This document shows, in pieces, positions 1-8,156 of a stretch of DNA of 42,932 nt. How positions within the stretch are numbered: position 1 is the first letter of the stretch; every line of letters begins with the position of its first letter. Source of the stretch: an uncultured Alistipes sp. (GTDB lineage: Bacteria > Bacteroidota > Bacteroidia > Bacteroidales > Rikenellaceae); contig UQNV01000016.1 of NCBI GenBank assembly GCA_900542505.1, positions 1 to 42,932 on the forward strand. The letters run 5' to 3'. Under the pieces are notes generated by a model. That model did no database searches, had not been told where the DNA came from, and worked only from the letters and a program-made list of their open reading frames with translations. Position numbers and translations under genes: made by a program.

Positions 1-131
1 CCCCCCCGAGAGAACGGACCTAGCTCGCCTCCCCCGGGAGCAAGCGGACCTCAGCCAGCCGTGCCGCCGCTCTCCCCAGGCGCCGGTCCGATGACAAAAC
101 GATGAAACGTGGCCGAGCATTCCGTTTTTTG
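1..131. other. Intergenic left edge, no gene seen
   Basis: No convincing coding frame lies left of the first promoter. The stretch is GC-rich and contains an imperfect direct repeat of about 22-25 bp (roughly 3-24 and 32-56; both copies start with a run of C and contain GCGGACCT or ACGGACCT). It may be the tail of an intergenic region after a gene outside the window. Confidence 0.5.
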
Positions 132-161
132 TTGCATGTTGCCAAATTTTTAGTATCTTTG
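132..161 (+). promoter_or_regulatory. Bacteroidetes-type promoter of the glycerophosphodiesterase gene
   Basis: A TTG (132-134) lies 19 bp upstream of TATCTTTG (154-161), matching the phylum's -33 TTG / -7 TAnnTTTG consensus. The start codon follows 40 nt after the box, in AT-rich sequence. Confidence 0.7.
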
Positions 162-201
162 TTTTAAGTTTCGTTTTGTAATCATTCAACCGACAAATAC
201 C

Positions 202-969
202 ATGAAAAAACTTTCGCTTCTTTTCATCCTGCTGGCAATCGGAGCAGGCACGGCCCTGGCCCAGCCCAAGGTCATCGCCCATCGGGGCTACTGGGAGACC
301 CCCGGCTCGGCCCAGAATTCGCTCACCGCATTCATCAAGGCCGACTCAATCGGCGTTTTCGGTTCTGAAATCGACGTATGGCTTACGGCCGACGACCGTC
401 TCATCGTCAACCACGACCGTGTCTTCAAGGGGACGGACATCGACATGGAGCGCTCGACGCAGCGCGAAATCTGCAACATCGTACTGCCCAACGGCGAGAA
501 CATCCCGACGCTGGACGCCTATCTGAGACTCGTGGCATCGAAGCCCAATACCCGGCTGATTCTCGAGATGAAGTCGCTTTCGGACCTGAACCGCGAAGGC
601 CTCGCCGCTGAAAAAATCGTCAAGTCGCTGCGTAAATACGGACTTGTCGAGCGCACCGACATCATTGCCTTCTCGCTCAACGCATGTCTGGCTTTCAAGA
701 AGCTGCTTCCCGACTCGAAAATCTACTACCTCGACGGAGACCTCGCCCCCAAGAAAATCAAGAAACTCGGCCTGGCCGGCATCGACTATTCGGTGAAGGT
801 GCTCCGCAAGCACCCCGAGTGGGTTGAGCAGGCCCACAAGCTGGGACTCGAGGTCAATGTCTGGACCGTGGACGAGGAGGAAGATATGCGCTACTTCATC
901 GACCTGGGCGTCGACTACATCACCACCAACTTCCCCGAACAGCTGCAGCAGCTGCTCGGGCAGAAGTAA
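202..969 (+). CDS. Secreted glycerophosphodiester phosphodiesterase
   Basis: This 255-aa protein hydrolyses glycerophosphodiesters (deacylated phospholipids) to glycerol-3-phosphate and an alcohol. Residues 1-20 form a signal peptide (basic MKK, hydrophobic core, ALA before Gln21), so it acts outside the cytoplasm. The GDPD fold is clear from the HRGY motif (His27, Arg28), the SEIDVW segment (Glu56, Asp58), the NHD motif (His71) and LILEMK (Glu122, Lys124), which correspond to catalytic and metal-binding positions of the GlpQ/UgpQ family. The length is normal. A strong promoter precedes it and a perfect terminator hairpin follows. The nearby repressor, glpD and glpT suggest that the released glycerol-3-phosphate is imported and oxidised. 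The exact substrate headgroup cannot be read from sequence. Confidence 0.93.
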   Translation: MKKLSLLFILLAIGAGTALAQPKVIAHRGYWETPGSAQNSLTAFIKADSIGVFGSEIDVWLTADDRLIVNHDRVFKGTDIDMERSTQREICNIVLPNGENIPTLDAYLRLVASKPNTRLILEMKSLSDLNREGLAAEKIVKSLRKYGLVERTDIIAFSLNACLAFKKLLPDSKIYYLDGDLAPKKIKKLGLAGIDYSVKVLRKHPEWVEQAHKLGLEVNVWTVDEEEDMRYFIDLGVDYITTNFPEQLQQLLGQK

Positions 970-1003
970 CCGCACGGCACGCCGCCCCGCAACGGAGAGC
1001 GAC

Positions 1004-1042
1004 AAAAAGCGGAAGCCCCCGAAAAGGGGGCTTCCGCTTTTT
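1004..1042. terminator. Bidirectional intrinsic terminator after the GDPD gene
   Basis: A perfect 17-bp stem (1004-1020 with 1026-1042) and a 5-nt GAAAA loop, flanked by A5 on the left and T5 on the right. It can terminate in both directions and sits 35 bp after the GDPD stop. Confidence 0.9.
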
Positions 1043-1489
1043 CATGCATTCACCAATCGGAGCATCGATTCCACCGGCTCTTTTGTCGGCAGCCGCTCCG
1101 CGAACACCGCTCCACGAACGCCGCTCCGCAGTTTGGGCAGCCGCCCTGCCTCCGGCAAAGCCTCCGCACATTTTACTCAGCAGAGATTCTCTTTCAGAGT
1201 CGGGCATCCGGCCATCTTATCTGCCATCCTGCCTCAAAGCCTCGGCTCATTCTCCACCGCGGGAACTTTCCGCCGGATTCAGGCACCCGGCCGTCTCACT
1301 CCGCCCTGCCGGCCGGGGCCTTCGCTTTTGGGTCCGGAACCTCGCTGCGGCACGAAAGATGCCGTTATCGGAGCCATGCAACACAACAGCACGCTCCCCA
1401 CCAGCACGCCCCAACGGACGGAAGACCGCCCGACACGACGGCCCCTCCGTGCGACCGGCAAGGGAGGGAATGCCCCCTCGGGGCATCCG
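1043..1489. other. 450-bp GC-rich intergenic region, no gene supported
   Basis: Several overlapping frames stay open here, but none has a recognisable domain, signal peptide or conserved motif. Two small structures are visible. One is a 14-bp tandem repeat of about 2.7 copies at 1093-1130 (unit close to CCGCTCCGCGAACA). The other is a 7-bp hairpin at 1470-1486 just after the stop of the minus-strand regulator, which could act as its terminator although it lacks a T run. Confidence 0.5.
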
Positions 1490-2287
1490 TCAGGCCTCGA
1501 CCACACGCACCTCGATGCCGCGCTCACGCAAAGCCTCGAGGAAATGGGGCTGCGCCTTGCTGTCGGTGATGACCATGTCCACCGAGTCGAGGCTGCAAAT
1601 CCGGCTGAAGCCGCGCCGGCCGAACTTCGAACTGTCGGCCAGCACGATGACCTTCTGCGCCGAATTAATCATCACGCCGTTGAGCGCCGCTTCGAGCAGA
1701 TTGGTCGTCGTCAGACCGCACTCAAGGTCGATGCCGTCGACTCCCATATAGAGCTTGCTGCAGTTGAAATGCTTGAGCATCTCCTCGGCAAAGGGGCCGA
1801 CGACCGACACCGAGCTGCTGCGCGTAATGCCGCCAAGCTGAATGACGTCGATATTCGATTTCTGCGAAAGAATCGAGGTGACGGGGACCGACGAGGTGAT
1901 GACCGTCAACCGCCCCACCGGTTCGATTTCGTGGGCCAGAAAGGCTACCGTCGTACCCGAGGCGATGATGACCGAATCGTCGTGCTCGAGCAGCCGTGCC
2001 GCCTCGGTTCCGATGGCCCGTTTCTCGGCCACGTTGCGCTTCTCCTTCTCGTTCACGTAGCGGTCGCTGATATAGGGGCTGATGAGAATCGCACTGCCAT
2101 GCGTACGGTAAAGCTTCTTCTGCGACTCGAGGTAGGAGAGGTCCTTGCGGATGGTCACCTCCGACACCTTGAACATTTCGGCCAGCTGCGTTACCGAAAT
2201 CGACCCGTGCTGTTGCAGCAGCGCCAGAATGCGGCTGTGCCGCTCGGGCAGACTCAACAGCGACTCTTCTTCGATTTTATTATTCAT
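1490..2287 (-). CDS. DeoR/GlpR-family transcriptional repressor
   Basis: A 265-aa DeoR-family regulator. Residues about 15-65 are the N-terminal winged helix-turn-helix, with the recognition-helix signature VSEVTIRKDL (41-50) followed by the family's typical YRTHGSA stretch. Residues about 80-250 are the sugar-phosphate-sensing domain related to ribose-5-phosphate isomerase, with IASGTT, a GG..R segment and VLADSSKFG. Members of this family bind phosphorylated sugars or polyols and release DNA. It is divergent from glpD across a 194-bp AT-rich region carrying repeated TTCGAAA/TCGAAA motifs, and glpT and a glycerophosphodiesterase are also close by. The natural inference is a glycerol-3-phosphate-responsive repressor (GlpR-like) of this block. 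The family assignment is firm; the ligand is inferred from context only. Confidence 0.88.
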   Translation of the reverse strand: MNNKIEEESLLSLPERHSRILALLQQHGSISVTQLAEMFKVSEVTIRKDLSYLESQKKLYRTHGSAILISPYISDRYVNEKEKRNVAEKRAIGTEAARLLEHDDSVIIASGTTVAFLAHEIEPVGRLTVITSSVPVTSILSQKSNIDVIQLGGITRSSSVSVVGPFAEEMLKHFNCSKLYMGVDGIDLECGLTTTNLLEAALNGVMINSAQKVIVLADSSKFGRRGFSRICSLDSVDMVITDSKAQPHFLEALRERGIEVRVVEA

Positions 2288-2457
2288 TCGAAAGCGTTTT
2301 TCGATTATTATTTACGCTAAGTTACGAAAATATATTCGAAAATCGAAACTCCGGAGCCCAAAATAACGGCACTATTGTCATTTCAGAACAAATTTTAGTT
2401 ATATTTTGAAATAAAAGGACAAATATTTTGAAATACAAAAAATCATAACTACTTTTG
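2287..2457. promoter_or_regulatory. Regulator/glpD divergent control region with repeats and glpD promoter
   Basis: The glpD promoter is TTTG (2427-2430), a 19-bp gap, then TACTTTTG (2450-2457). Overlapping its -33 box is the second copy of a 13-bp direct repeat, ATATTTTGAAATA, at 2401-2413 and 2423-2435; the copies are 22 bp apart, about two helical turns. Nearer the repressor gene are TCGA-centred motifs: TTCGAAA at 2287-2293, TTTTTCGATT at 2297-2306, and ATTCGAAAATCGAAA at 2334-2348. These are candidate operators (inference). Confidence 0.6.
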
Positions 2458-2481
2458 TTGCGAAACGAAATTCACAAACCT

Positions 2482-4053
2482 ATGAAAAGATCAACCCAAC
2501 TCGAAAAATTATCCGAAAAAGGAAAAATCTGGGATATGGTCGTAGTGGGCGGCGGTGCCACCGGCCTGGGTGTCGCAGTCGACGCCGCATCGCGCGGATA
2601 CAGCGTTGCATTGCTCGAAAAGACCGACTTTGCCAAATGCACCTCCAGCCGCAGCACCAAGCTTGTCCACGGAGGCGTGCGCTACCTCCAGCACGGCGAC
2701 GTCATGCTCGTACTGGAAGCCCTGCGCGAACGCGGCCGCATGAAGGCCAACGCCCCCCATCTGGTCAAGGACCAGGCGTTCGTCATCTCGAACTACAGCT
2801 ATTGGGACAACTTCCTCTATTTCTGCGGTCTGACCTTCTATGACATGCTCTCGTTCGGCTTCGGATACGGACGGTCCAAGTTCATCTCGGCCAAGAAGGT
2901 GATGAAATACATCCCCACCTCCGTCGAGAAGGGTCTCAAGGGCGGCGTCGTATACCACGACGGCCAGTTCGACGACTCGCGCATGGCCGTCAATCTGGCC
3001 CAGACCTGCGTCGAGCAGGGCGGCGTGGTCGTCAATCAGGCAACCGTCACCGGAATCCTCCACAATGCCGAAGGCAAGGTGAGCGGCGTGAAGTTCTCCG
3101 ACAACCTCTCGGGCAAGGAATACATACTCAATGCACGCAGCGTGGTCAATGCCGCCGGATGCTTCGTCGACGACATCATGCACATGGACAGCCCCGAGCA
3201 CCGCAAGATGGTGACCCCGAGCCAGGGCGTACACCTCGTGCTCGACATGAAGTTCCTCCAGAGCGACTACGCCATCATGGTGCCGAAGACTTCGGACGGC
3301 CGCGTGCTCTTCGCCGTACCCTGGCACGACAAGGTTGTCGTGGGCACCACCGATATCGTACGTCCCACGGCCGAGGAGGAGCCCAAACCGCTCAAGGAGG
3401 AGATTGACTTCATCCTGGGCACGGCCGGTCTCTACATGAATCCCGCGCCGACCTACAAGGATATCCTCTCGGTATTCGCCGGACAGCGCCCGCTGGCCGC
3501 ACCCAAGAAGGAGGGCAAGAGCACGAAGGAGATTTCGCGCAGCCATAAAATCATCGTCTCGGACAACGGTCTGGTGACCATCACCGGCGGCAAGTGGACC
3601 TCCTACCGCCTCATGGCCGAGGACACGGTCGACCGTGCCATCCAGGTTGCCGGACTTCCCGCCCGCAAGTGCGTCACCAAGAAGCTCCACATCCACGGCT
3701 ACCGTCCGAAACCCAACCTGAAGGACCACATGTATGTCTACGGCAGCGACGAGCCGAAGATTCTCGACCTCATCCGCCAGCAGCCCGAACTGGGCGAAAA
3801 GCTCTCGCCGAAGTTCGACTACACGATGGCCGAGGTCGTCTGGGCCGTACGCGAGGAGATGGCCATGACGCTCGAGGACGTGCTGGCACGCCGCGTGCGC
3901 ATGCTCTTCGTCGACGCCCGCGAGGCCATGGCGGCCGCCCCGAAGGTCGCTGCGGTCATCGCCCGCGAACTGGGCCGCGACAAGGCCTGGGAAGAGGAAC
4001 AGGTGAAAAATTTCACGGAACTGGCAAAAAGTTATATCTTTGAGCAGAAATAA
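2482..4053 (+). CDS. glpD: Glycerol-3-phosphate dehydrogenase (FAD-dependent)
   Basis: A 523-aa flavoprotein that oxidises glycerol-3-phosphate to dihydroxyacetone phosphate and passes electrons to the quinone pool at the inner membrane. The N-terminus has the dinucleotide-binding Rossmann motif VVGGGATGLG (residues 21-30), then the family signature with SRSTKLVHGGVRYL (56-69). The middle carries the VVNAAGCFVD segment and the substrate-side VPWHDKVVVGTTD and ITGGKWTSYR motifs. The C-terminal DAO_C helical domain ends near residue 520. The ATG at 2482 is chosen because the in-frame TTG at 2455 lies inside the -7 promoter box. A hairpin without a T run separates it from glpT, so the two may be partly co-transcribed. 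Confidence 0.95.
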   Translation: MKRSTQLEKLSEKGKIWDMVVVGGGATGLGVAVDAASRGYSVALLEKTDFAKCTSSRSTKLVHGGVRYLQHGDVMLVLEALRERGRMKANAPHLVKDQAFVISNYSYWDNFLYFCGLTFYDMLSFGFGYGRSKFISAKKVMKYIPTSVEKGLKGGVVYHDGQFDDSRMAVNLAQTCVEQGGVVVNQATVTGILHNAEGKVSGVKFSDNLSGKEYILNARSVVNAAGCFVDDIMHMDSPEHRKMVTPSQGVHLVLDMKFLQSDYAIMVPKTSDGRVLFAVPWHDKVVVGTTDIVRPTAEEEPKPLKEEIDFILGTAGLYMNPAPTYKDILSVFAGQRPLAAPKKEGKSTKEISRSHKIIVSDNGLVTITGGKWTSYRLMAEDTVDRAIQVAGLPARKCVTKKLHIHGYRPKPNLKDHMYVYGSDEPKILDLIRQQPELGEKLSPKFDYTMAEVVWAVREEMAMTLEDVLARRVRMLFVDAREAMAAAPKVAAVIARELGRDKAWEEEQVKNFTELAKSYIFEQK

Positions 4054-4092
4054 CCGACCGTTCCGCTCTCGTACCAACAACGATTAACCGAT

Positions 4093-4124
4093 ACGGGTCC
4101 GCCGGAGAGTTCCGCCGGACCCGT
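4093..4124 (+). terminator. Hairpin between glpD and glpT (possible attenuator or weak terminator)
   Basis: A perfect 14-bp GC-rich stem (4093-4106 with 4111-4124) and a GAGT loop. Only TTG follows, not a T run, so termination would be partial. It may instead stabilise the 3' end of the glpD mRNA or set the glpD:glpT ratio. The glpT start codon is 20 bp further on. Confidence 0.6.
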
Positions 4125-4143
4125 TTGAACGAAAACCCGACTC

Positions 4144-5574
4144 ATGTTCAGCTTTTTCAATCCGCCGGCCCCGAAACCCCTCCTTCCGGCCGACAAAATC
4201 GACAAACGCTACAGCCAGATGCGACTGCGCGTCTTTCTGGGCGCCTTCATCGGCTACGCGGCCTACTACCTGGTCCGCAAGAACCTCTCGCTCGCCGCTC
4301 CCGGCATGATTGAGGCGGGACTGCTCGACAAGGCCAGCGTCGGCATCGCCGGCTCGGCCATCTCGATTGCCTACGCCTTCAGCAAGTTCATCATGGGCAG
4401 CCTCTCGGACCGTTCCGACGCCCGCAAGTTCCTGGTCATCGGTCTGATTCTCTCCTCGCTGCTGATGATTGGCACGGGACTGTTCCCCTACAGCCACACC
4501 AATCCGGGACTCAACGTCACGGTGGTCTTCCTGCTGATGCTGGCCATCGGCTGGCTGTCGGGCATGGGCTGGCCTCCGTGCGGCCGCATCATGGCCCACT
4601 GGTTCTCGCAGAACGAGCGGAGTTTCAAGATGTCGGTCTGGAACACCTCGCACACCATCGGCAGCGGTTCGCTCGGTCTGCTGGTCACACTGGGCGTGGG
4701 TATCTTTCTGAGCTGCGGCTGGGGCGACACGTGGCGCGCCGCCTTCATCTTCCCGAGCTGCATCGCCCTGCTGCTGGCACTCTTCTGCTGGTGGGCGCTG
4801 CGTGACACGCCGCAGTCGTGCGGTCTGCCGCCCATCGACGAGTACCGCAACGACTATTCGCCCGTCAAGGCGGCCAAGGGCGAGGAGGAGAAAATCCCCT
4901 TCCGCCGCCTGTTCGTGGACTACATCTTCAAGAACAAGATTCTCTGGCTCATCGCACTGGCCAACGCCTTCGTCTATCTGGTGCGCTACGGCATCAGCGA
5001 CTGGGCGCCGGTCTACCTGCAGGAGATGGACATCATGGACGCTTCGCAGAGCAACCTCGCCTTCTCGCTCCACAACTATGCCGGTGTGCCGGGCACGCTC
5101 ATCTGTGGCTGGATTTCGGCCCGCTTCTTCAAGGGGCGCTGCGCTCCGGCCAACGTGCTCTACATGGTGCTCGTGCTGCTCGGAATCCTGCTCTACTGGA
5201 AGGCTGCGGCCGTAGCCCAGCTGCTCGCCGGCAGCTTCGGCGGCGACCCCACGGCCGTCTGCCGCACGATTGTCTATGTGGCGCTCTGCGTCATCGGTTT
5301 CTGCATCTACGGCCCCGTGGCGCTGGTGAGCATCCAGGCGCTGAACCTCGTTCCGAAGAATGCCGCCGGTACGGCCGCCGGATTCGTCGGGCTGTTCGGT
5401 TATCTGTTCGGCGATGCACTGCTGGCCAAGATTGTCATCGGCTCGGTTGCCGAGAGCAGCGCGGGTGGCTGGAACGCCACCTTCTGGATTTTCGTCATCG
5501 GCACGCTGCTTGCCACGCTCTTCTGCGCAACGACGTGGCGCCGCGAAAAGATGGCGGTAAGTTCGGGCAGGTAA
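4144..5574 (+). CDS. glpT: Glycerol-3-phosphate transporter (OPA family, MFS)
   Basis: A 476-aa major-facilitator permease with about 12 hydrophobic segments. It matches the organophosphate:phosphate antiporter family (GlpT/UhpT): an early YYLVRKNLSLAAP segment with the conserved Arg of helix 1, SKFIMGSLSDRSDARKF in the helix 2-3 loop, and the GMGWPPCGRIMAHWFS segment around 140-155. Members exchange an organic phosphate for inorganic phosphate across the inner membrane. Its position directly after glpD makes glycerol-3-phosphate the likely substrate. Transporters of this family with other specificities (hexose phosphate) look similar, so the substrate rests partly on context. A T-tailed terminator follows within the end of the convergent gene. 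Confidence 0.9.
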   Translation: MFSFFNPPAPKPLLPADKIDKRYSQMRLRVFLGAFIGYAAYYLVRKNLSLAAPGMIEAGLLDKASVGIAGSAISIAYAFSKFIMGSLSDRSDARKFLVIGLILSSLLMIGTGLFPYSHTNPGLNVTVVFLLMLAIGWLSGMGWPPCGRIMAHWFSQNERSFKMSVWNTSHTIGSGSLGLLVTLGVGIFLSCGWGDTWRAAFIFPSCIALLLALFCWWALRDTPQSCGLPPIDEYRNDYSPVKAAKGEEEKIPFRRLFVDYIFKNKILWLIALANAFVYLVRYGISDWAPVYLQEMDIMDASQSNLAFSLHNYAGVPGTLICGWISARFFKGRCAPANVLYMVLVLLGILLYWKAAAVAQLLAGSFGGDPTAVCRTIVYVALCVIGFCIYGPVALVSIQALNLVPKNAAGTAAGFVGLFGYLFGDALLAKIVIGSVAESSAGGWNATFWIFVIGTLLATLFCATTWRREKMAVSSGR

Positions 5575-5638
5575 CCGCTCCGGAATGCCTGCCCGTGCAG
5601 GCGCCTGATTTGATTTGGAATGTGACGACCGAGCCGTC

Positions 5639-6223
5639 TCAACGGCCCGTCGTATAGGCCCTCAACTCCCGGTTGAGGGCTTTTTCGTGCCCGCCGACCA
5701 GACGGTCGAGCAGCGCATGGAAACGCGGCGAATGGTCGTGATGGACCGTGTGGCAGAGTTCGTGGAGAATGACGAAGTCACGCAGATGTTCCGGGAGGGT
5801 CATCAGAAAGAGGCTCAGCGAGATGTGGTTCTGCCCCGTGCAACTCCCCCACTTCGAGCGCGAGGCGCGGATGGTGAGCTTCGCATAGCGCAGCCCCGTG
5901 AGCTGCGACCAGCGCTCGATGCGCGGCGGAAGGTCCTCGCGGGCGGCGCGGCGCAGCTCCTCGATGCGCGCCGTACGCTCCTCGGCCGACAGTTCGGACG
6001 GAAGGGCTGGCTGCCGGCGGGCCATCCGCTCGCGGGCAGCCTCGACCCACTCGATTTTCGTCTCGAGAAACTCCAGGGCCCGGGCCTGCGCGAAGCGCCA
6101 CGGATAGGCCAGCCGCACCGCACCCGACGGCCGCACCGAAAGCGTGACACGCCGCACACGGGGGCTCCGGGCGAGGGTCACCTCGCCCAGACGGGGATGG
6201 ATGATGGTGCGCAGTTCGGTCAT
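5639..6223 (-). CDS. YgjP-like zinc metalloprotein (DUF45/M48-like)
   Basis: A 194-aa protein of the YgjP/DUF45 family. The conserved SKWGSC block (residues 123-128) and the zinc motif HELCH (154-158), followed by HHDHSPRF with a candidate third ligand, are the family hallmarks. The family resembles metallopeptidases; E. coli YgjP has been described as a nucleotide pyrophosphatase acting on UTP, so the reaction here is uncertain. No signal peptide is seen, so it is probably cytoplasmic. It lies 41 bp downstream of a DUF4153 gene on the same strand, separated by an 11-bp tandem repeat. Its last 16 codons contain the glpT terminator read from the opposite strand. Confidence 0.88.
   Translation of the reverse strand: MTELRTIIHPRLGEVTLARSPRVRRVTLSVRPSGAVRLAYPWRFAQARALEFLETKIEWVEAARERMARRQPALPSELSAEERTARIEELRRAAREDLPPRIERWSQLTGLRYAKLTIRASRSKWGSCTGQNHISLSLFLMTLPEHLRDFVILHELCHTVHHDHSPRFHALLDRLVGGHEKALNRELRAYTTGR
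5658..5685 (+). terminator. glpT intrinsic terminator inside the end of the YgjP-like gene
   Basis: A 9-bp stem (5658-5666 with 5672-5680) and TCCCG loop, followed by T5 (5681-5685). It is oriented to end glpT transcripts, yet it lies wholly within the coding sequence of the convergent minus-strand gene. Confidence 0.85.
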
Positions 6224-6239
6224 CGGTCATCGGTCTGTC

Positions 6240-6272
6240 GGGTTATCGGAGGGTTATCAAAGGGTTATCGGG
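6240..6272. repeat. 11-bp tandem repeat, three copies
   Basis: Three consecutive copies of an 11-bp unit: GGGTTATCGGA, GGGTTATCAAA, GGGTTATCGGG. The TTA of the third copy is the stop codon (TAA on the minus strand) of the DUF4153 gene. The array fills most of the gap to the YgjP-like gene. Confidence 0.8.
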
Positions 6273-7977
6273 TCATGGCGCAGTCGACCGCAACATGGTC
6301 GAGCCTCAAGACCGAATCGCGGCAGAAACAGGCATTGGAAAACAGAATCAGGATGTCGTCATCCTCATAGAAGAGCATGCGGTCCTTTTCGCGCTCGAAG
6401 TCCTCTCCCGAGGCGCTTGCCGCATCGAGATGCACCCGGCGGAGCATCTGCTCCATCAACTCGCCGCCCGCAATCCGGAAATCGGGGCGACCGTCGCCGA
6501 AGGCAAGGCGCAGCGTATCCTGCTCGAAGATATAACAGGGTCCATCACCCGCATAACCGTAGAAGTCCGCATAGAAGGTCCTGAAGCGGTCAATTCCCTC
6601 AATCCGCCGGTTCGACGACGGCATCACCCAGCACTCCTCTTCTCCGGTTCCGACCTCCGTCACATACTTCTCCTCAAGAGCAAAGGGAACCGCATGGCGG
6701 AACTCGTCGGGGGTGACCCCGAAACGGCCCATGGCAAGCGTATCGCGGTATTCGAGGTAGTCGAGCGCTTCGTAAAGGTTGCGGCACGTGCGGCGCTGCG
6801 TCGTGTCGGCCTCGAACTTCGCGAGGTCGATGCGCCCCTCCGGCGTAAGGATGCCCAGCCGCCCGGCGGCACGCTCGGCCCGCTCCGTCTGGGAACGGAG
6901 GGCAAGGCGCGCAGGTTCGAGGGGCGGAATGTAGAGCAGCACGGCTGCCGTGACCATAGCCGCCAGTACGACCCACAGATAGCGTCCCGCCCGGCGCGAG
7001 AGGAAGAGCAGCACGCAGAACGACATCACTGCGCCGCACGCCAGCAGCCAGACGCGCATCTCCGTGAGTCCGTATTCACCCACGCGCCGTGCGACGCCGA
7101 TCCAGAACAGGGCGACAAACGGCAGCGACAGATAGCTGAAACGGTCGTAGAACCAGTCGAGCGTCCGCCGCTCGAGCAGTTCGCGCAGCGCCTTGACCAG
7201 CAGCGCCGCAATGGTGAAGCCGAAGACCAGGTAGGCCACGCCGCCGTCGGGCAGCCGCCACGTGAAGAGAATCTTGAACAGGTAGAGGTAGAGCATGGCC
7301 GCATAGGCGACCACAGCCGGCGTGAAGATGTAGTTGAGCATCACCTCGAGCAGTCGGTTGCCCGCGGCGCGGCGTGCAAGCCAACGGTCGAGCATCATCA
7401 GGAAGAGCACCGGAACCGCGAAAAAATGCGTCACGGGAGCGAGCCGTCCCGAAAGCGTTCCGACCCATTCGGCCGACGAAAAGCCGAAGATGAAGGCCGT
7501 CGACCAGAGAATCGCCTCGAAGAGTCCGAAGGCGACATACGCGAGGAGCATCGCCAGAACGGCCGAGCGCAGATAGAGCACCGCGTCGGAGACAAACCGC
7601 CGGTTCTCCCGTGCACGGCGGCATGCGAGCAGCGCCAGCGGCGTGAGCACCAGCAGCGAGACAAGTCCCTGCGGCGTGGTCAGCCACTCGGGAAGCCCCG
7701 GCCAGAGCGCCAGCGGCACGAACGGCGTCCATGCGACCCAGTAGATGCGGCGCCAGGGGCCCTGCCCGACCAGCAGATTGACAACGAGCTGCACCAGCGC
7801 ACTCCACCCCAGGAGCACCACCCACGAACCGGGAGTCTCGTCCCGTCCGTAGAAGACGAGCAGCGTGACGGTCAGCGCCAGCAACAGCACCAGCTCCACC
7901 GGATGGCGGCGCAGGACGGAGAGGGCCCCTTCGCGGAGCGCCTCGAGCCCGTTTCGGAATTTTTGCTTCAGTTCCAT
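6265..7977 (-). CDS. DUF4153-type polytopic membrane protein
   Basis: A 570-aa protein whose first about 380 residues contain roughly ten to twelve hydrophobic segments, starting near residue 23 (VELVLLLALTVTLLVF). A soluble C-terminal region of about 190 residues follows, rich in acidic and aromatic residues. The architecture and sequence style match the DUF4153 family of Bacteroidetes membrane proteins, whose function I do not know. The ATG at 7977 (MELKQKF) is preferred over a longer frame starting at 8085, because the added 36 residues are atypical and the helix pattern starts cleanly after MELKQ. A 179-bp gap separates it from rlmB upstream; the YgjP-like gene follows 41 bp downstream. 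Family call moderately sure; role unknown. Confidence 0.8.
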   Translation of the reverse strand: MELKQKFRNGLEALREGALSVLRRHPVELVLLLALTVTLLVFYGRDETPGSWVVLLGWSALVQLVVNLLVGQGPWRRIYWVAWTPFVPLALWPGLPEWLTTPQGLVSLLVLTPLALLACRRARENRRFVSDAVLYLRSAVLAMLLAYVAFGLFEAILWSTAFIFGFSSAEWVGTLSGRLAPVTHFFAVPVLFLMMLDRWLARRAAGNRLLEVMLNYIFTPAVVAYAAMLYLYLFKILFTWRLPDGGVAYLVFGFTIAALLVKALRELLERRTLDWFYDRFSYLSLPFVALFWIGVARRVGEYGLTEMRVWLLACGAVMSFCVLLFLSRRAGRYLWVVLAAMVTAAVLLYIPPLEPARLALRSQTERAERAAGRLGILTPEGRIDLAKFEADTTQRRTCRNLYEALDYLEYRDTLAMGRFGVTPDEFRHAVPFALEEKYVTEVGTGEEECWVMPSSNRRIEGIDRFRTFYADFYGYAGDGPCYIFEQDTLRLAFGDGRPDFRIAGGELMEQMLRRVHLDAASASGEDFEREKDRMLFYEDDDILILFSNACFCRDSVLRLDHVAVDCAMTR

Positions 7978-8156
7978 ATTCACTACGATTATGAGATTTT
8001 GTTCGGATGCGGAAGAGAGGGCGGCATACGTCGGAATCCCGGCCAAAGAGGCGGGCAAAATCCTCGGCCGCACCATCCGCCCCAATTTTCCGCCGATGGC
8101 ACACGCCCCCCCCTTCCGGCGGAGGGCACGATGCGGCGGACATTCTTCGCCGAGGG

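Noticed and set aside
1093..1130. 14-bp tandem repeat as a CRISPR-like array
   Set aside because: Fewer than three short units with no spacers and no cas genes; no CRISPR array is present anywhere in the window.
1044..1751. Plus-strand frame of 235 codons in the gap before the DeoR-type gene
   Set aside because: It overlaps the regulator antisense, starts inside a terminator region, and shows no conserved motif.
2509..4080. A 523-codon minus-strand frame opposite glpD, and similar frames opposite typA and malic enzyme
   Set aside because: Mirror frames created by codon bias; no motifs or promoters.
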